A stretch of DNA of 64,000 bases, from assembly GCF_025376885.1 (NCBI RefSeq), contig NZ_JAHUBR010000002.1:124001-188000 (forward strand). Reading direction: 5' to 3'. Source of the stretch: Pseudoruegeria sp. SHC-113. GTDB taxonomy: Bacteria > Pseudomonadota > Alphaproteobacteria > Rhodobacterales > Rhodobacteraceae. Of this stretch, positions 25,831 to 35,562 are shown piece after piece. The translations under genes were made by a program, and so were the position numbers. A model generated the notes under the pieces. It searched no databases. It was not told the DNA's origin and worked only from the letters and a program-made list of their open reading frames with translations. Numbering within the stretch: position 1 is the stretch's first letter; each line of letters opens with the position of its first letter.

Positions 25831-26936
25831 TGGAACGTCTTTCGCGGGTCAAAGGCATCGCGCACGCCTTCAAAGATGAAGACAAGCAGCGAGAGCATGA
25901 TCGAGAAGGTGAAGAAGGCGGTGAAGCCGAGCCAGGGGGCCTGCAGGTTCTGCTTGGCCTGTAGGGTCAGCTCGCCCAGCGAGGGGGCGGAGGACGGCAG
26001 GCCGAAGCCGAGGAAATCCAGCGAGGCCAGCCCGCCGATGGCACCGGTGATGATGAAAGGCAGGAAGGTGAGCGTAGCCACCATGGCGTTGGGCAGCATG
26101 TGGCGGAACATGATGGTGCGATTGCTCACGCCCAGCGCCCGCGCCGCGCGCACGTATTCGAAGTTGCGCGCCCGCAAGAATTCAGCCCGCACAACCCCCA
26201 CCAGCGCCATCCAGCCAAACAGCACTGTCACGAAGACAAGGAGCCAGAAACTTCGCCCCAATATCGCGAACAGGATGATGATGATGTAGAGGCTCGGCGA
26301 GGAACTCCAAATCTCGATGAAGCGCTGGAAGAACAAATCCAGCCAGCCGCCGAAATAGCCCTGCACCGCCCCGGCGGCGATGCCGATGACGGACGACAGC
26401 ACTGTGACCACCAGCGCGAAGAACACCGAGAGGCGGAAGCCGTAAATCACCCGCGCCAGCACATCGCGCTTGGTGTCATCGGTGCCCAGCCAGTTGGTGC
26501 TGTCAGGCGCGGAAGGCGCGACGCCGGGTTTGTCCACGATCGTCTTGTAGCTGAAAGGGATCAGCGGCCAGAGCACCCAGCCCTGCTCCACGGCTTCGCC
26601 CGCGAATGCCCCTGTGCTGCGCACTTCGGCCATCACCGCTTCCGGATCATCGTAGCAATCTTCAAGCCCGCCGGAGACGATCAGGCATTTGACATCCTCG
26701 TACTGATACTGCGCCTCGATGGAGAGATCCCCGCCAAAGGTCGTTTCCGGATAGAAGCGGAAGATTGGGGAGAAGAACTCGCCCTGATAGCGCACGAGGA
26801 TCGGGCGATCGTTGGCGATGAACTCCGCCATGCAGGAGAGCCCGAAGAGGATCGAGAAGATGATCAGCGACCAGAAGGCCCGGCCGTTGCGGCGGAAGTT
26901 GCGCCAGCGGCGCTGGTTGAGAGGAGAGAGCGCCAT
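25827..26936 (-). CDS. yejE: ABC transporter permease YejE
   Basis: A 369-residue inner-membrane permease of the OppC type. An N-terminal membrane segment (FWSLIIFSILFGLSCMAEFI) is followed by a long periplasmic part (about residues 45-150) and five further membrane helices with the EAA-like loop ARALGVSNRTIMFRHMLPNA. The unusually long first periplasmic loop is characteristic of YejE. It forms the channel together with YejB, which ends 3 bases upstream. Confidence 0.94.
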   Translation of the reverse strand: MALSPLNQRRWRNFRRNGRAFWSLIIFSILFGLSCMAEFIANDRPILVRYQGEFFSPIFRFYPETTFGGDLSIEAQYQYEDVKCLIVSGGLEDCYDDPEAVMAEVRSTGAFAGEAVEQGWVLWPLIPFSYKTIVDKPGVAPSAPDSTNWLGTDDTKRDVLARVIYGFRLSVFFALVVTVLSSVIGIAAGAVQGYFGGWLDLFFQRFIEIWSSSPSLYIIIILFAILGRSFWLLVFVTVLFGWMALVGVVRAEFLRARNFEYVRAARALGVSNRTIMFRHMLPNAMVATLTFLPFIITGAIGGLASLDFLGFGLPSSAPSLGELTLQAKQNLQAPWLGFTAFFTFSIMLSLLVFIFEGVRDAFDPRKTFQ

Positions 26937-26939
26937 AGA

Positions 26940-28028
26940 TCAGGTCTCCCGCGAGTCGAAGTCGATGCGCGGATCGACGAGCACATACATGAGGTCGGAC
27001 AGGATGTTCACCACGAGGCCCAGCAGGCCGAAGAAGAAGAGCGTGCCGAAGATCACCGGGTAATCGCGCGCCACGGCGGCCTCAAACCCAAGGCGGCCCA
27101 GCCCGTCGAGCGAGAAGATCGTCTCGATGATGATGGAGCCACCGAAGAAGACGCCAATGAAGAGGCTCGGGAAGCCCGCGATCACGATCAGCATCGCGTT
27201 GCGGAAGACATGGCCGTAGAACACGCGGCGGTCCGCCAGCCCCTTGGCCTTGGCGGTGATCACATATTGCTTGCCCAGCTCGTCGAGGAAGCTGTTCTTG
27301 GTCAGAAGCGTGAGCGTGGCGAAGCTCGATATCGTGATGGCAATCACCGGGAGCGTGATGTGCCAAAGGTAGTCGAAGATCTTTCCGAAGAAGCTCAGCT
27401 CGCTGAAATTGTCGCTCGTCAGCCCCCGCAGCGGGAAGATCTGGAAGTAGCTGCCCCCTGCAAAGACCACCAGCAGCAGGATCGCGAAAAGGAACCCGGG
27501 GATCGCATAGGCCACGATGATAATCGCCGAGGTCCATGTATCAAAGCGGCTGCCGTCTTGAACCGCCTTGCGGATGCCCAGCGGGATCGAGATCAGATAA
27601 GCCAGTAGCGTGGACCACAGCCCCAGCGTGATCGAGACGGGCATTTTCTCCAGCACCAGATCGCGCACCGAGACAGAGCGGAAATAGCTCTCCCCGAAGT
27701 CGAAGCGCATGTAATCCCACATCATGTTGAAGAAGCGCACCACAGGCGGTTTATCAAACCCGAACTGACGCTCCAGATCCTCGATGAACTCCGGTGGCAG
27801 GCCGCGCGCGCCCTGATAGGAGCTGTCGCCCCCGGCGTTGGTGTCGATGCCCGCATCGCCTGCCCCGCCCGAGATCGACTGGAACACGTCGCCCTCGCCT
27901 TCCAACTGGGCAAGGATCTGTTCGATCGGCCCGCCCGGCACGAACTGCGTGAGCGCGAAGTTGATCACCATGATCCCGAACAGCGTCGGGATCACGAGGA
28001 GCAATCGCCTGAGGATATAGGCGCCCAT
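26940..28028 (-). CDS. yejB: ABC transporter permease YejB
   Basis: A 362-residue inner-membrane permease of the OppB type with [26 protein letters not shown] as the first membrane segment, a periplasmic loop containing the typical [20 protein letters not shown], and the cytoplasmic EAA-type loop [20 protein letters not shown]. It pairs with YejE. It starts 26 bases after the stop of yejA, so the four yej genes form one operon. Confidence 0.95.
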   Translation of the reverse strand: MGAYILRRLLLVIPTLFGIMVINFALTQFVPGGPIEQILAQLEGEGDVFQSISGGAGDAGIDTNAGGDSSYQGARGLPPEFIEDLERQFGFDKPPVVRFFNMMWDYMRFDFGESYFRSVSVRDLVLEKMPVSITLGLWSTLLAYLISIPLGIRKAVQDGSRFDTWTSAIIIVAYAIPGFLFAILLLVVFAGGSYFQIFPLRGLTSDNFSELSFFGKIFDYLWHITLPVIAITISSFATLTLLTKNSFLDELGKQYVITAKAKGLADRRVFYGHVFRNAMLIVIAGFPSLFIGVFFGGSIIIETIFSLDGLGRLGFEAAVARDYPVIFGTLFFFGLLGLVVNILSDLMYVLVDPRIDFDSRET

Positions 28029-28054
28029 CTGCCTGCCCTATTCTTCTTGTTGGC

Positions 28055-29965
28055 CTATTTCAGCGCGCCGGCTGCGCGCAAGGCGTCTGCTTTGTCCTGA
28101 TCGTACCACCAGAAATCGAGGTATCCCAGACCGTACGGCGGCAGCGGATCGGGGTAGGCGTATTGATCCCAATAGGCCACCGTGTGGGTGTCCTTGAACC
28201 ACTGCGGCACCCAGAAACGTTCGGCCCGCAGCACGCGGTCCAGCGCGCGCACGGCGATCGTCAGTTCGGCTTGCGTTTCTGCGTCCACAACGTGTTCGAT
28301 CAGCGCGTCCACGGCCTCGCTCTTGATCCCCATCGTGTTGAAGACGGAGGTGTCGGCGGTCTCGGAGCCGAAATACTGCTGCAGCCCGATCCCCGGCTCA
28401 TAGCCCATGGGGAACTGATCGGTGATCATGTCGAAATCGAAATTGCGGGTCCGGTCGGTGTATTGCGCGAAGTCGATCCGGTTCAGGCTGGCGTCCACGC
28501 CCAGCGCACGAAGGCTCTCCACATAGGGGTTGATTACCCGATCCCAGGTGGCGTCATCCTCGAGGAACTCGACCTTCAGCGTCTCGCCCGCAGCGTTGCG
28601 GCGCAGCCCATCGTCCCCCACGGTCCAGCCGGCCTCATCCAGCAGGCCCGCCGCACGGCGCAGGTTGCGCCGGTCCAGCCGCCGCTCGCCCGACATCGGC
28701 GCGCGCAGGGCTTCCTCAGTCAGCACGCCTTCGGGCAGCTTGTCGGCCAGTGGCTCCAGCAGCGCCAGCTCTTCCGCGCTCGGCAGGCCAGAGGCGGCAA
28801 GATCGGTGTTCTCCCAGAAGGAATTGATCCGCTCATAAAGGCCGTAGAACAGCGTTTCATTGGACCATTCGAAGTTGAACATCAGCCCGATGGCTTCCCG
28901 CACGCGCGGATCCTGAAACTGCGGGCGGCGCAGGTTCATCACGAAGCTCTGGCCCGAGGCGATGGTGCCATCGGGAAGCTCCGCCTTCACAACGTGGCCA
29001 TCGTTCAGCGCCGGGAAATCATACTGCGTGGCCCAGCTCTTGGAGGAGTTCTCGTTGCGGAATGTATAGGCCCCGGCCTTGAACCCCTCGAAGGCGGCAT
29101 TGCCATCGCCGAAATACTCGATGCGGATCTTGTCGAAATTGTTGCGCCCGATGTTGATCGGCAGATCCTTGCCCCAATAGTCGGGGTTGCGCTTATAGGT
29201 GATGCGGCGGTTGATGTCGAAGCTGTCGAGCACGTAGGGGCCCGAGCCCAGTGCAGGCTCCAGCCGGCTCTCATCAAGCCCCGCCCCGGTTTCCTCGAAC
29301 CACGCCTTGGAAAACACCGGCAGGCCACCGACGCTTTCGATCACATCGCGGCGCGGCGCGTCTTCCTTGAAGGTGAACTTGATCTGCTTCGGCCCCAGAA
29401 CCTCGGCACCCTCCACCTGCTGGCCCAGCACCGCGCGGAAGGAGGGCAGCCCCTCTGTCAGAAACAACTCATAGGTGAACGCCACATCTTCCGCCGTCAA
29501 ATCGCTGCCATCGGAGAAGGCGGCCTCGGGGCGGATGTTGAAAATCACCCAGTCCCGGCTCTCGGGGAACTCCATGCTCTCGGCCAGAAGCCCGTAGGAG
29601 GTGCCGATTTCATCGGAGGTGGTCGTCAACAGGCTTTCGAAGAAGGAGGACGACAGGATCCCCGCGCGCCCCTTCGTGGTGTAGGGGTTCATGCTGTCAA
29701 ACGTGCCCACCCAGTTTATCGAAATCTCGCCACCCTTCGGTGCTTCCGGGTTCACGTAATCCAGATGCGCGAAATCCGCGGCATATTTCGGCTGGCCGAA
29801 CGTGGAGATCGCATGGGTCTTGGTGATCGCCTCTTGCGAAAACGCCTTGGGCGCGCTCAGCAGCAGCGCCGCCGCGATCAGCGGGGCAGAGACCAGAAGG
29901 CCAAATCGGGCACGTTTCGTGCGGGTCTCGCTCAGGGCAATGGCGCGCGGGTGGCGGGTCTGCAT
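28055..29965 (-). CDS. yejA: Periplasmic peptide-binding protein YejA
   Basis: A 636-residue extracellular solute-binding protein of family 5. A basic N terminus and hydrophobic run (LLVSAPLIAAALLLSAPKAFS) form a signal peptide. The mature protein starts with the family pattern THAISTFGQPKYAADFAHLDYVNPEAPKGGE and has ERFWVPQWFKDTHTVAYWD near the end, typical of YejA and not of OppA. GGAGG lies just upstream of the ATG. It is the first gene of the yejABEF operon and captures peptides in the periplasm. Confidence 0.95.
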   Translation of the reverse strand: MQTRHPRAIALSETRTKRARFGLLVSAPLIAAALLLSAPKAFSQEAITKTHAISTFGQPKYAADFAHLDYVNPEAPKGGEISINWVGTFDSMNPYTTKGRAGILSSSFFESLLTTTSDEIGTSYGLLAESMEFPESRDWVIFNIRPEAAFSDGSDLTAEDVAFTYELFLTEGLPSFRAVLGQQVEGAEVLGPKQIKFTFKEDAPRRDVIESVGGLPVFSKAWFEETGAGLDESRLEPALGSGPYVLDSFDINRRITYKRNPDYWGKDLPINIGRNNFDKIRIEYFGDGNAAFEGFKAGAYTFRNENSSKSWATQYDFPALNDGHVVKAELPDGTIASGQSFVMNLRRPQFQDPRVREAIGLMFNFEWSNETLFYGLYERINSFWENTDLAASGLPSAEELALLEPLADKLPEGVLTEEALRAPMSGERRLDRRNLRRAAGLLDEAGWTVGDDGLRRNAAGETLKVEFLEDDATWDRVINPYVESLRALGVDASLNRIDFAQYTDRTRNFDFDMITDQFPMGYEPGIGLQQYFGSETADTSVFNTMGIKSEAVDALIEHVVDAETQAELTIAVRALDRVLRAERFWVPQWFKDTHTVAYWDQYAYPDPLPPYGLGYLDFWWYDQDKADALRAAGALK

Positions 29966-30116
29966 ATGTATCCTCCGAGGCTGCTTCGACGCAGTTTGTG
30001 CCTATATGCGAATACACTAGCGCAGTTTTCACCCCATCACAGGGCCAAGTTGCGAATTTGTGACCCTTCCGTGAACCGCCGCCGTTCTTTTCGGCAAACA
30101 AGCGCCACCGGCCCCC

Positions 30117-30190
30117 TTTCCTCTTGCCCAAAATACCTCGGGGGAGCCGCCCGCGAGGGCGGTGGGGGCAGCGCCCCCGCACCAAAAATA
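30117..30190. repeat. Dispersed double-hairpin repeat, copy B
   Basis: A divergent member of the family, in the opposite orientation to copies A and D. It has the TTTCCTCTTG...AATACCTCGGGGG border and two hairpins: CCGCCC/GGGCGG with loop GCGA (30147-30162) and GGGGGC/GCCCCC with loop AGC (30164-30178). Confidence 0.75.
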
Positions 30191-30194
30191 CAGA

Positions 30195-30219
30195 AAGCCG
30201 CCCCGAACAGGGGCGGCTT
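30195..30219 (-). terminator. Terminator of the cytochrome c gene
   Basis: A 10-bp perfect stem AAGCCGCCCC/GGGGCGGCTT with a 5-base loop, followed on the minus strand by a T-rich stretch (TTTCTGTATTTTTGG). Confidence 0.85.
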
Positions 30220-30270
30220 GCAATTGAATTCCCGTTCAGGCGCCGGCACGGAGCCCGCGCCGTCCATCCA

Positions 30271-30801
30271 TCACTTGATGGTGTCGAGATAGGCGATCAG
30301 GTCGGCGCGCTCTTGCGCTTTCTTCAGGCCGGCGAAAGCCATCTTGGTGCCCGGCGCGTAGCCTTTCGGGTTTTCGAGGAAGCCGTTCAGATGATCGTTG
30401 TCCCACACGCCTTCTAGTTCTTCCAGCGCGCCGGAATAGCCGAAACCGGCAACAGAGGCGATGTCACGGTTCACAACACCAAACAGGTGCGGACCGGTGC
30501 CATTGGCGCCGTCTTCCAGCTTGTGGCAGGCCTTGCACTTGCCGAAAGTCTTCTCGCCCTTGGCGACGTCGGCCGCGGCGAGCAGTTCTTCGAAGCTCAC
30601 CTCTTCCTCGGGTTCAGCGGAGCCGCCATCTTCGGCCACTTCGATCACATATCCGCCAGAGGCGTGATCGTCGCCATGGCCCTTGCCATGGCCGCCGCCT
30701 ACGTGGAAGAGCGACTCGGAAACCCAGCCGCCCAGCATGAACACCAGCAGCGAGCCACACAGGCCGGCGGTGATCTTCGTCAGTGTCATTGTGTCGAACA
30801 T
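30271..30801 (-). CDS. Membrane-anchored c-type cytochrome (c552/CycM type)
   Basis: A 176-residue electron carrier. One N-terminal membrane anchor (ITAGLCGSLLVFMLGGWVSESLF) is followed by an acidic/His-rich linker and a class I cytochrome c domain with the heme motif CKACH, PHLFGVVNRDIAS and the axial methionine in APGTKMAFAGL. This matches the anchored cytochrome that carries electrons from bc1 to the aa3 oxidase in Paracoccus. The start is uncertain: the ATG used here gives MFDTMTLTKI; an ATG four codons upstream (30813) is possible and neither has a strong ribosome site. Confidence 0.93.
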   Translation of the reverse strand: MFDTMTLTKITAGLCGSLLVFMLGGWVSESLFHVGGGHGKGHGDDHASGGYVIEVAEDGGSAEPEEEVSFEELLAAADVAKGEKTFGKCKACHKLEDGANGTGPHLFGVVNRDIASVAGFGYSGALEELEGVWDNDHLNGFLENPKGYAPGTKMAFAGLKKAQERADLIAYLDTIK

Positions 30802-30963
30802 GTCGCGGTCCATATCGTCGGAATTTTCGCGCTTACTACCCGCTTCCACTCCCCGACTGCAAGGTGTAGTTACCGCGACCAATCGCCCACCGGGGCAGAA
30901 ACAGCCAATCAGGGGGCTGCAGCGGCCTTCCGGGGCCGTCCGGCAGCAGGGACGGAGAGTTTG

Positions 30964-31797
30964 ATGAGCGGACGTATTGCCTTCCAGGGAGAGCCCGGCG
31001 CCTATTCGGATCAGGCCTGCCGCGAGGCGCGCCCCGACATGGAATCAGTGCCTTGCCGCACCTTCGAGGACGTGATCGAGGCCGTGCGCAAGGGCGATGC
31101 CGATCTCGCCATGCTCCCCGTTGAAAACACCACCTACGGCCGCGTCGCCGACATCCACCGCCTGCTGCCCGAATCCGGCCTGCACATCATCGACGAAGCC
31201 TTCGTGCGCGTGCATATCAACCTGCTGGGCGTTCCAGGCAGCACCATCGACAGCGTGAAGGAAGCCTATTCCCACCTCGTGCTTCTGCCGCAATGCGCCA
31301 GCTTCCTGCGCGAACATGGCATCTCGGGCCGCGTCAGCTCCGACAACGCCCGCGCCGCGCGCGATGTGGCGGCAGAAGGCGATGTCACCAAGGCCGCGCT
31401 CGCCAGCGAGTTGGCCGGCGAGATCTATGGCCTCAACGTGCTCGCCCGCCATATCGAGGATCAGTCCAACAACACCACGCGCTTCCTGATCATGTCACGC
31501 GAGCTGGATCTCAAGCGCCGGGGCAAGGCCGGGATGATGACCTCCTTCGTCTTCCGCGTGCGCAACATTCCGGCGGCGCTTTACAAGGCGATGGGCGGAT
31601 TCGCGACCAATGGCGTGAACATGACGAAGCTGGAAAGCTACATGGTGGATGGCTCCTTCTCCGCCACGCAGTTCTACGCCGACATCGAGGGCCACCCGGA
31701 CGACCGCAACGTCCAGCTTGCCCTTGAAGAGCTCGATTACTTCACCTCTCAGGTGTCGCTTCTAGGGGTCTACCCGGCCGATCCGCGCCGCCGCTGA
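30964..31797 (+). CDS. pheA: Prephenate dehydratase
   Basis: A 277-residue enzyme converting prephenate to phenylpyruvate in phenylalanine synthesis. The N terminus IAFQGEPGAYSDQAC, the central VENTTYGRVADIHRLL and the catalytic NNTTRFLIM (Thr-Arg-Phe) are family signatures; a C-terminal ACT domain (TSFVFRVRNIPAALYKAMGGFATNGVNMTKLESYM) provides phenylalanine feedback control. There is no chorismate mutase domain. The ATG at 30964 follows GGAGAG; the longer open frame runs through the cytochrome promoter region and is rejected. Confidence 0.95.
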   Translation: MSGRIAFQGEPGAYSDQACREARPDMESVPCRTFEDVIEAVRKGDADLAMLPVENTTYGRVADIHRLLPESGLHIIDEAFVRVHINLLGVPGSTIDSVKEAYSHLVLLPQCASFLREHGISGRVSSDNARAARDVAAEGDVTKAALASELAGEIYGLNVLARHIEDQSNNTTRFLIMSRELDLKRRGKAGMMTSFVFRVRNIPAALYKAMGGFATNGVNMTKLESYMVDGSFSATQFYADIEGHPDDRNVQLALEELDYFTSQVSLLGVYPADPRRR

Positions 31798-31818
31798 GGC
31801 CGGCGCTCAACGATCCCG

Positions 31819-32283
31819 TCAGGCGGAGTGCATCGCCCCACCGCCAAGGCGCTTTTCCACATCGGCGGCAAAGCTGCCCACGCGTTTCTTGTAGCGCTTG
31901 GTGATCTTGGTTTTCGCCAGTTTCAGCGATTGCAGCAGCAGCTTGCCGGTCAGGCTCTGGGCTTTCAGGTCCGTCGCCACGCTCAACCGCGTGCGGTTCT
32001 TGGACAGCGGCACCAGTTCCACGTCCAGATCGCCGAAGATCCCGCCCATCTTGCCGCGAAACTTTACCGTGCTCGGGGCCTGAAGCTCCAGAAGATCGGC
32101 CTCCAGCGTGCGCGCCTTTCCGCGATACTCAAAGCCAAGCTTCCAATGGGGCATCGTCCCTTCGGTCCGGCTCACCTCCACCCCGCGCCGCAGGGCGGTC
32201 CGTTCGAAAAAGTCGAAATCGGTGACAGCGCGGAACACCGCGTCGATGGGGGCTTCGATGTCTTCGTTGGCGGAGAGTTTCAT
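31819..32283 (-). CDS. SRPBCC-fold protein
   Basis: A 154-residue protein beginning MKLSANEDIEAPIDAVFRAVTDFDFFERTALRRG, the standard opening of the START/Bet v1-like fold, with LVPLSKNRTRLSVATDL in the C-terminal half and a basic tail. These bind hydrophobic small molecules; no ligand can be predicted. It ends 21 bases from the end of the convergent pheA gene and lies downstream of nudC, 39 bases away on the same strand. Confidence 0.85.
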   Translation of the reverse strand: MKLSANEDIEAPIDAVFRAVTDFDFFERTALRRGVEVSRTEGTMPHWKLGFEYRGKARTLEADLLELQAPSTVKFRGKMGGIFGDLDVELVPLSKNRTRLSVATDLKAQSLTGKLLLQSLKLAKTKITKRYKKRVGSFAADVEKRLGGGAMHSA

Positions 32284-32322
32284 CTGGTCCGGGCCTTCGC
32301 TGCAGGTATTCCTTTACTGGCG

Positions 32323-33291
32323 TCAATCCAGACGGTCCGCAAGCCAATTCCTGAGAAGAAAATGCGCAATCGAGCCCGCGCGCGCCGGTTTGACCGATTT
32401 GTTGGCACCCGAAAAACTGTCCGCCACCTCCTCGCGAGTCATCCATAGGGCGTGCTCCAGTTCCACCGGATCCAGCGTGATCTCGGTGCTTTCCGCGATG
32501 CCTTCGCAGCCGAACATCAGCGAGTTCGGAAAGGCCCAGGGCTGACTGGCGAGGTAGCGCACCGCGCCCACTTTCACCTGGGTTTCCTCCAGCACCTCGC
32601 GGCGCACGGCGGCCTCCAGCGTTTCGCCCGGTTCCACGAAACCGGCGAGCAGCGAATACATGCCCTCCGGCCAGCCCGGGCTGCGCCCCAGTAGCACACT
32701 GTTGCCGGAGGTGATGAGCATGATCACCACCGGATCGGTGCGCGGGAAATGCTGCCCACCGCAGGATGCGCAACTGCGCTGCCAGCCCGCGTTGATCACC
32801 TCGCTTGCTGCGCCGCATCTGGCGCAGAAGCCGTGGCTGCGGTGCCATTCGAGGATCGCCTTGCCGGTGGCGGCCAGTTCGGCGTCTCGGGGCGACAGCT
32901 CCATCATCGCGCCGCGCATCTCGGCGAAACGCTGCGCGTCAGGCAGGCCCGGCACGCCATATTCATTGGGATCGAAAAACCGCTTCAGCGCTTCTTCATC
33001 CACGCCCGTGGGCCGAAACCGCGAGACATCGCTGGCGAAACGCGGGCCATGTTCGTCCAGCCCCAGAAACACCGGCGGCTCCATCGCCTCGGCGAAAAGC
33101 GGATGATCCATCGGCAGCCAGACAAGCCCCTGCGCCCCGTCGCGGTGCATCAGAAGCTTGCCGCGCCAGATCGCGAAACAGCGGGCATCCGACCGCGCAG
33201 CCAGCGCCGCGATGGCCTCCGGCTGGTTGCGCAGATGCGCCGCCCGATCCAGCCCCGAGCCGCCAAAGGTCACGGTTTCAGCGATTTTCAT
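32323..33291 (-). CDS. nudC: NAD(H) pyrophosphatase / RNA decapping hydrolase NudC
   Basis: A 322-residue Nudix hydrolase that splits NADH and removes NAD caps from RNA. After an N-terminal domain comes the zinc ribbon (CARCGAASEV...CASCGGQHFPR), then the Nudix box GFVEPGETLEAAVRREVLEET and the SQPWAFPNSLM motif that is specific to NADH pyrophosphatases. All expected catalytic glutamates are present. Confidence 0.95.
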   Translation of the reverse strand: MKIAETVTFGGSGLDRAAHLRNQPEAIAALAARSDARCFAIWRGKLLMHRDGAQGLVWLPMDHPLFAEAMEPPVFLGLDEHGPRFASDVSRFRPTGVDEEALKRFFDPNEYGVPGLPDAQRFAEMRGAMMELSPRDAELAATGKAILEWHRSHGFCARCGAASEVINAGWQRSCASCGGQHFPRTDPVVIMLITSGNSVLLGRSPGWPEGMYSLLAGFVEPGETLEAAVRREVLEETQVKVGAVRYLASQPWAFPNSLMFGCEGIAESTEITLDPVELEHALWMTREEVADSFSGANKSVKPARAGSIAHFLLRNWLADRLD

Positions 33292-33455
33292 GATCTGCTC
33301 CCTGTTTCAGCGGCCCACCGCCAATTTTCGACCATACAGTCAAAAAACTGTCTTGGAATCCCCTGTAGTGCTGTAGCCTGTACCCGAAGGGCCCAAGACT
33401 CTGCCCCCGTCTTTCGCCTTTCCTTCCATCAGGGACAACCAAAAGAGGCTCCGAA

Positions 33456-35429
33456 ATGGCATTTTCATCCCATCCCCTCAGCCGTCGCGGCTTTCTGGCA
33501 GGCACCGCCGCCGGGAGCGCGCTGATCGCGCTGCACCCCTATTCCGTTGCCGCCGCCACCAATCAGGCGCATCTGCGCATCCTCGAAACCACGGACCTGC
33601 ACGTCCACGTCTTCCCTTATGATTATTACGGCGACAAGCCGGTCGACACTGTCGGGCTCTCCCGCACCGCCTCGCTGATCCAAGCGATCCGCGACGAGGC
33701 CACCAACACGCTGCTCGTAGACAACGGCGATTTCCTGCAGGGCAACCCGATGGGCGATTACATCGCCTATGAGCGTGGCATGAAGGAAGGCGACATGCAC
33801 CCCGTCATCACCGCGATGAACGCGGTGGGGTTTGATGCCTCCACGCTGGGCAACCACGAGTTCAACTACGGGCTCGATTTCCTCTCCAAATCGCTGGCCG
33901 GGGCCAATTTCCCCGTCGTCTCCGCCAACGTCGCGCTGGAAAAGGGCGCCTCACCGCGCGAGGACAAGACGCTGGTGAAGCCCTATGTCATCCTTGAGCG
34001 CGAGCTGGAAGACGGCGCGGGCACGAAACACCCGATCAAGATCGGCATCATCGGCTTTGTGCCGCCGCAGATCATGAACTGGGACCGCCGCCATCTGGAA
34101 GGCAACGTGGAAGCGCGCGACATCGTGGAGACCGCCCGCGCCTATATCCCCGAGATGAAAGAGCAAGGCGCCGACATCATCGTGGCGCTCTCGCACTCGG
34201 GCCTTGGCGCTGCGGAAGGTGAGGGGCTCGAAAACGCCTCTGTCGCGCTCGCCGGGATCGACGGCATCGACGCGCTTGTCACCGGCCACCAGCACCTTGT
34301 CTTCCCCGGCCCGGCCTTCGCCGATGTGCCGCTGGTGGATGCCGAAGCGGGCACCATTCAGGGCAAGCCCGCCGCCATGGGCGGCTTCTGGGGCAGCCAC
34401 CTTGGCGTGATCGACCTGATGCTTCAGATCGACGGCGGGGAGTGGTCTGTCGTCACCGCCACGTCGGAGGCGCGCCCGATTTCCAAGCGCAACGAGGATC
34501 GCTCGATCACCGCACTCGTGGAAGATCAGCAATATGTGCTGGATGCGGTGCAGAAGGATCACGACGAAACCCTGGCCTACGTGCGCCGCGCTGTGGGCAA
34601 GACCAGCGCCCCGCTGCACAGCTACTTCGCGCTGGTGGCCGATGATCCGAGCGTTCAGATCGTCTCCATCGCGCAGAAATGGTACGTGGGCGAGATGCTC
34701 GCGGGCACCGAGTTCGCGGGCCTGCCGATCCTCTCCGCAGCCGCGCCCTTCAAGGCCGGTGGCCGGGGCGGCCCGGAGTACTACACCGATGTTCCGGCCG
34801 GTGACGTGGCGATCAAGAACGTGGCCGATCTCTACCTTTACCCCAACACCGTGCGCGCGGTGAAAATCACCGGCGCGGAAGTGAAAGACTGGCTTGAACG
34901 CTCCGCCGGGATGTTCAACCAGATCGAGGCGGGCAAGGCCGATCAGCCGCTGCTGAACCCGGAGTTCCCCTCCTACAACTTCGACGTGATGGATGGGGTG
35001 ACCTATGAGATCGACCTCACCCAGCCGTCGAAATTCGGCCCCAAGGGGGAGCCGCTGAACCCGGACGCGAGCCGCATCGTCAACCTGATGTTTGACGGCA
35101 AACCGCTGGATCCGGCGCAGGAGTTCGTCATCGCGACGAACAACTACCGCGCTGGCGGCGGCGGCAGCTTCCCCGGTGCCGATGGCTCCACCATCATCCT
35201 CGAAGCCCCCGACACCAACCGCGACGTGATCGTGCGCTATATCGTGGATCAGGGCACCATCAGCCCCGCCGCCGATGCGAACTGGACCTTCAAAGCCACG
35301 CCCGACACCTCGGTGCTGTTCCAGACCGGCCCGAAGGCGAAGGACTACATGGGCGATGTGAAGGGCGTCTCCATTGAAGAAGCCGGCGAAGGCCCCGATG
35401 GCTTCGCGATGTTCCGCATCGGGCTTTGA
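33456..35429 (+). CDS. cpdB: 2',3'-cyclic-nucleotide 2'-phosphodiesterase / 3'-nucleotidase, Tat-exported
   Basis: A 657-residue periplasmic enzyme that degrades cyclic nucleotides and 3'-nucleotides to nucleosides. The N terminus carries a Tat signal (SRRGFLAG followed by a hydrophobic stretch to VAAA). The metallophosphatase domain has [27 protein letters not shown] and GHQH; the C-terminal 5'-nucleotidase domain has the substrate motif [13 protein letters not shown]. The nucleosides it makes would feed the salvage operon at 48-52 kb. A hairpin terminator follows. Confidence 0.94.
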   Translation: MAFSSHPLSRRGFLAGTAAGSALIALHPYSVAAATNQAHLRILETTDLHVHVFPYDYYGDKPVDTVGLSRTASLIQAIRDEATNTLLVDNGDFLQGNPMGDYIAYERGMKEGDMHPVITAMNAVGFDASTLGNHEFNYGLDFLSKSLAGANFPVVSANVALEKGASPREDKTLVKPYVILERELEDGAGTKHPIKIGIIGFVPPQIMNWDRRHLEGNVEARDIVETARAYIPEMKEQGADIIVALSHSGLGAAEGEGLENASVALAGIDGIDALVTGHQHLVFPGPAFADVPLVDAEAGTIQGKPAAMGGFWGSHLGVIDLMLQIDGGEWSVVTATSEARPISKRNEDRSITALVEDQQYVLDAVQKDHDETLAYVRRAVGKTSAPLHSYFALVADDPSVQIVSIAQKWYVGEMLAGTEFAGLPILSAAAPFKAGGRGGPEYYTDVPAGDVAIKNVADLYLYPNTVRAVKITGAEVKDWLERSAGMFNQIEAGKADQPLLNPEFPSYNFDVMDGVTYEIDLTQPSKFGPKGEPLNPDASRIVNLMFDGKPLDPAQEFVIATNNYRAGGGGSFPGADGSTIILEAPDTNRDVIVRYIVDQGTISPAADANWTFKATPDTSVLFQTGPKAKDYMGDVKGVSIEEAGEGPDGFAMFRIGL

Positions 35430-35442
35430 TCGGCTGATGATT

Positions 35443-35467
35443 GGAAGGGCAGCGCTGTTGCCCTTCC
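35443..35467 (+). terminator. Terminator of cpdB
   Basis: A 9-bp perfect stem GGAAGGGCA/TGCCCTTCC with a 7-base loop, 13 bases past the cpdB stop. Confidence 0.75.
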
Positions 35468-35562
35468 TCCCCACCTAAAAGCGCGCTGTGCGGCCTCGCG
35501 TTGAAAGCAGGCCCACGCCCCCCTAGGATTTGCCAAGATCTGAGCAATCCGGGCAGGGCAAA

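Larger units (their letters stand above)
29966..30270. other. 305-base interval between yejA and the cytochrome c gene
   Basis: No gene seen. Holds the yejA promoter region (an AT-rich stretch around 30003-30030, promoter elements not certain), a repeat element (30117-30190) and the cytochrome c terminator (30195-30219). Confidence 0.7.

Noticed and set aside
33336-33382. CTGT repeats and ACAGT/ACTGT inverted repeat before cpdB as a Pho box
   Set aside because: The CTGT words are spaced 15, 8 and 7 bases, not the 11-base period of a Pho box, so phosphate control is not supported.
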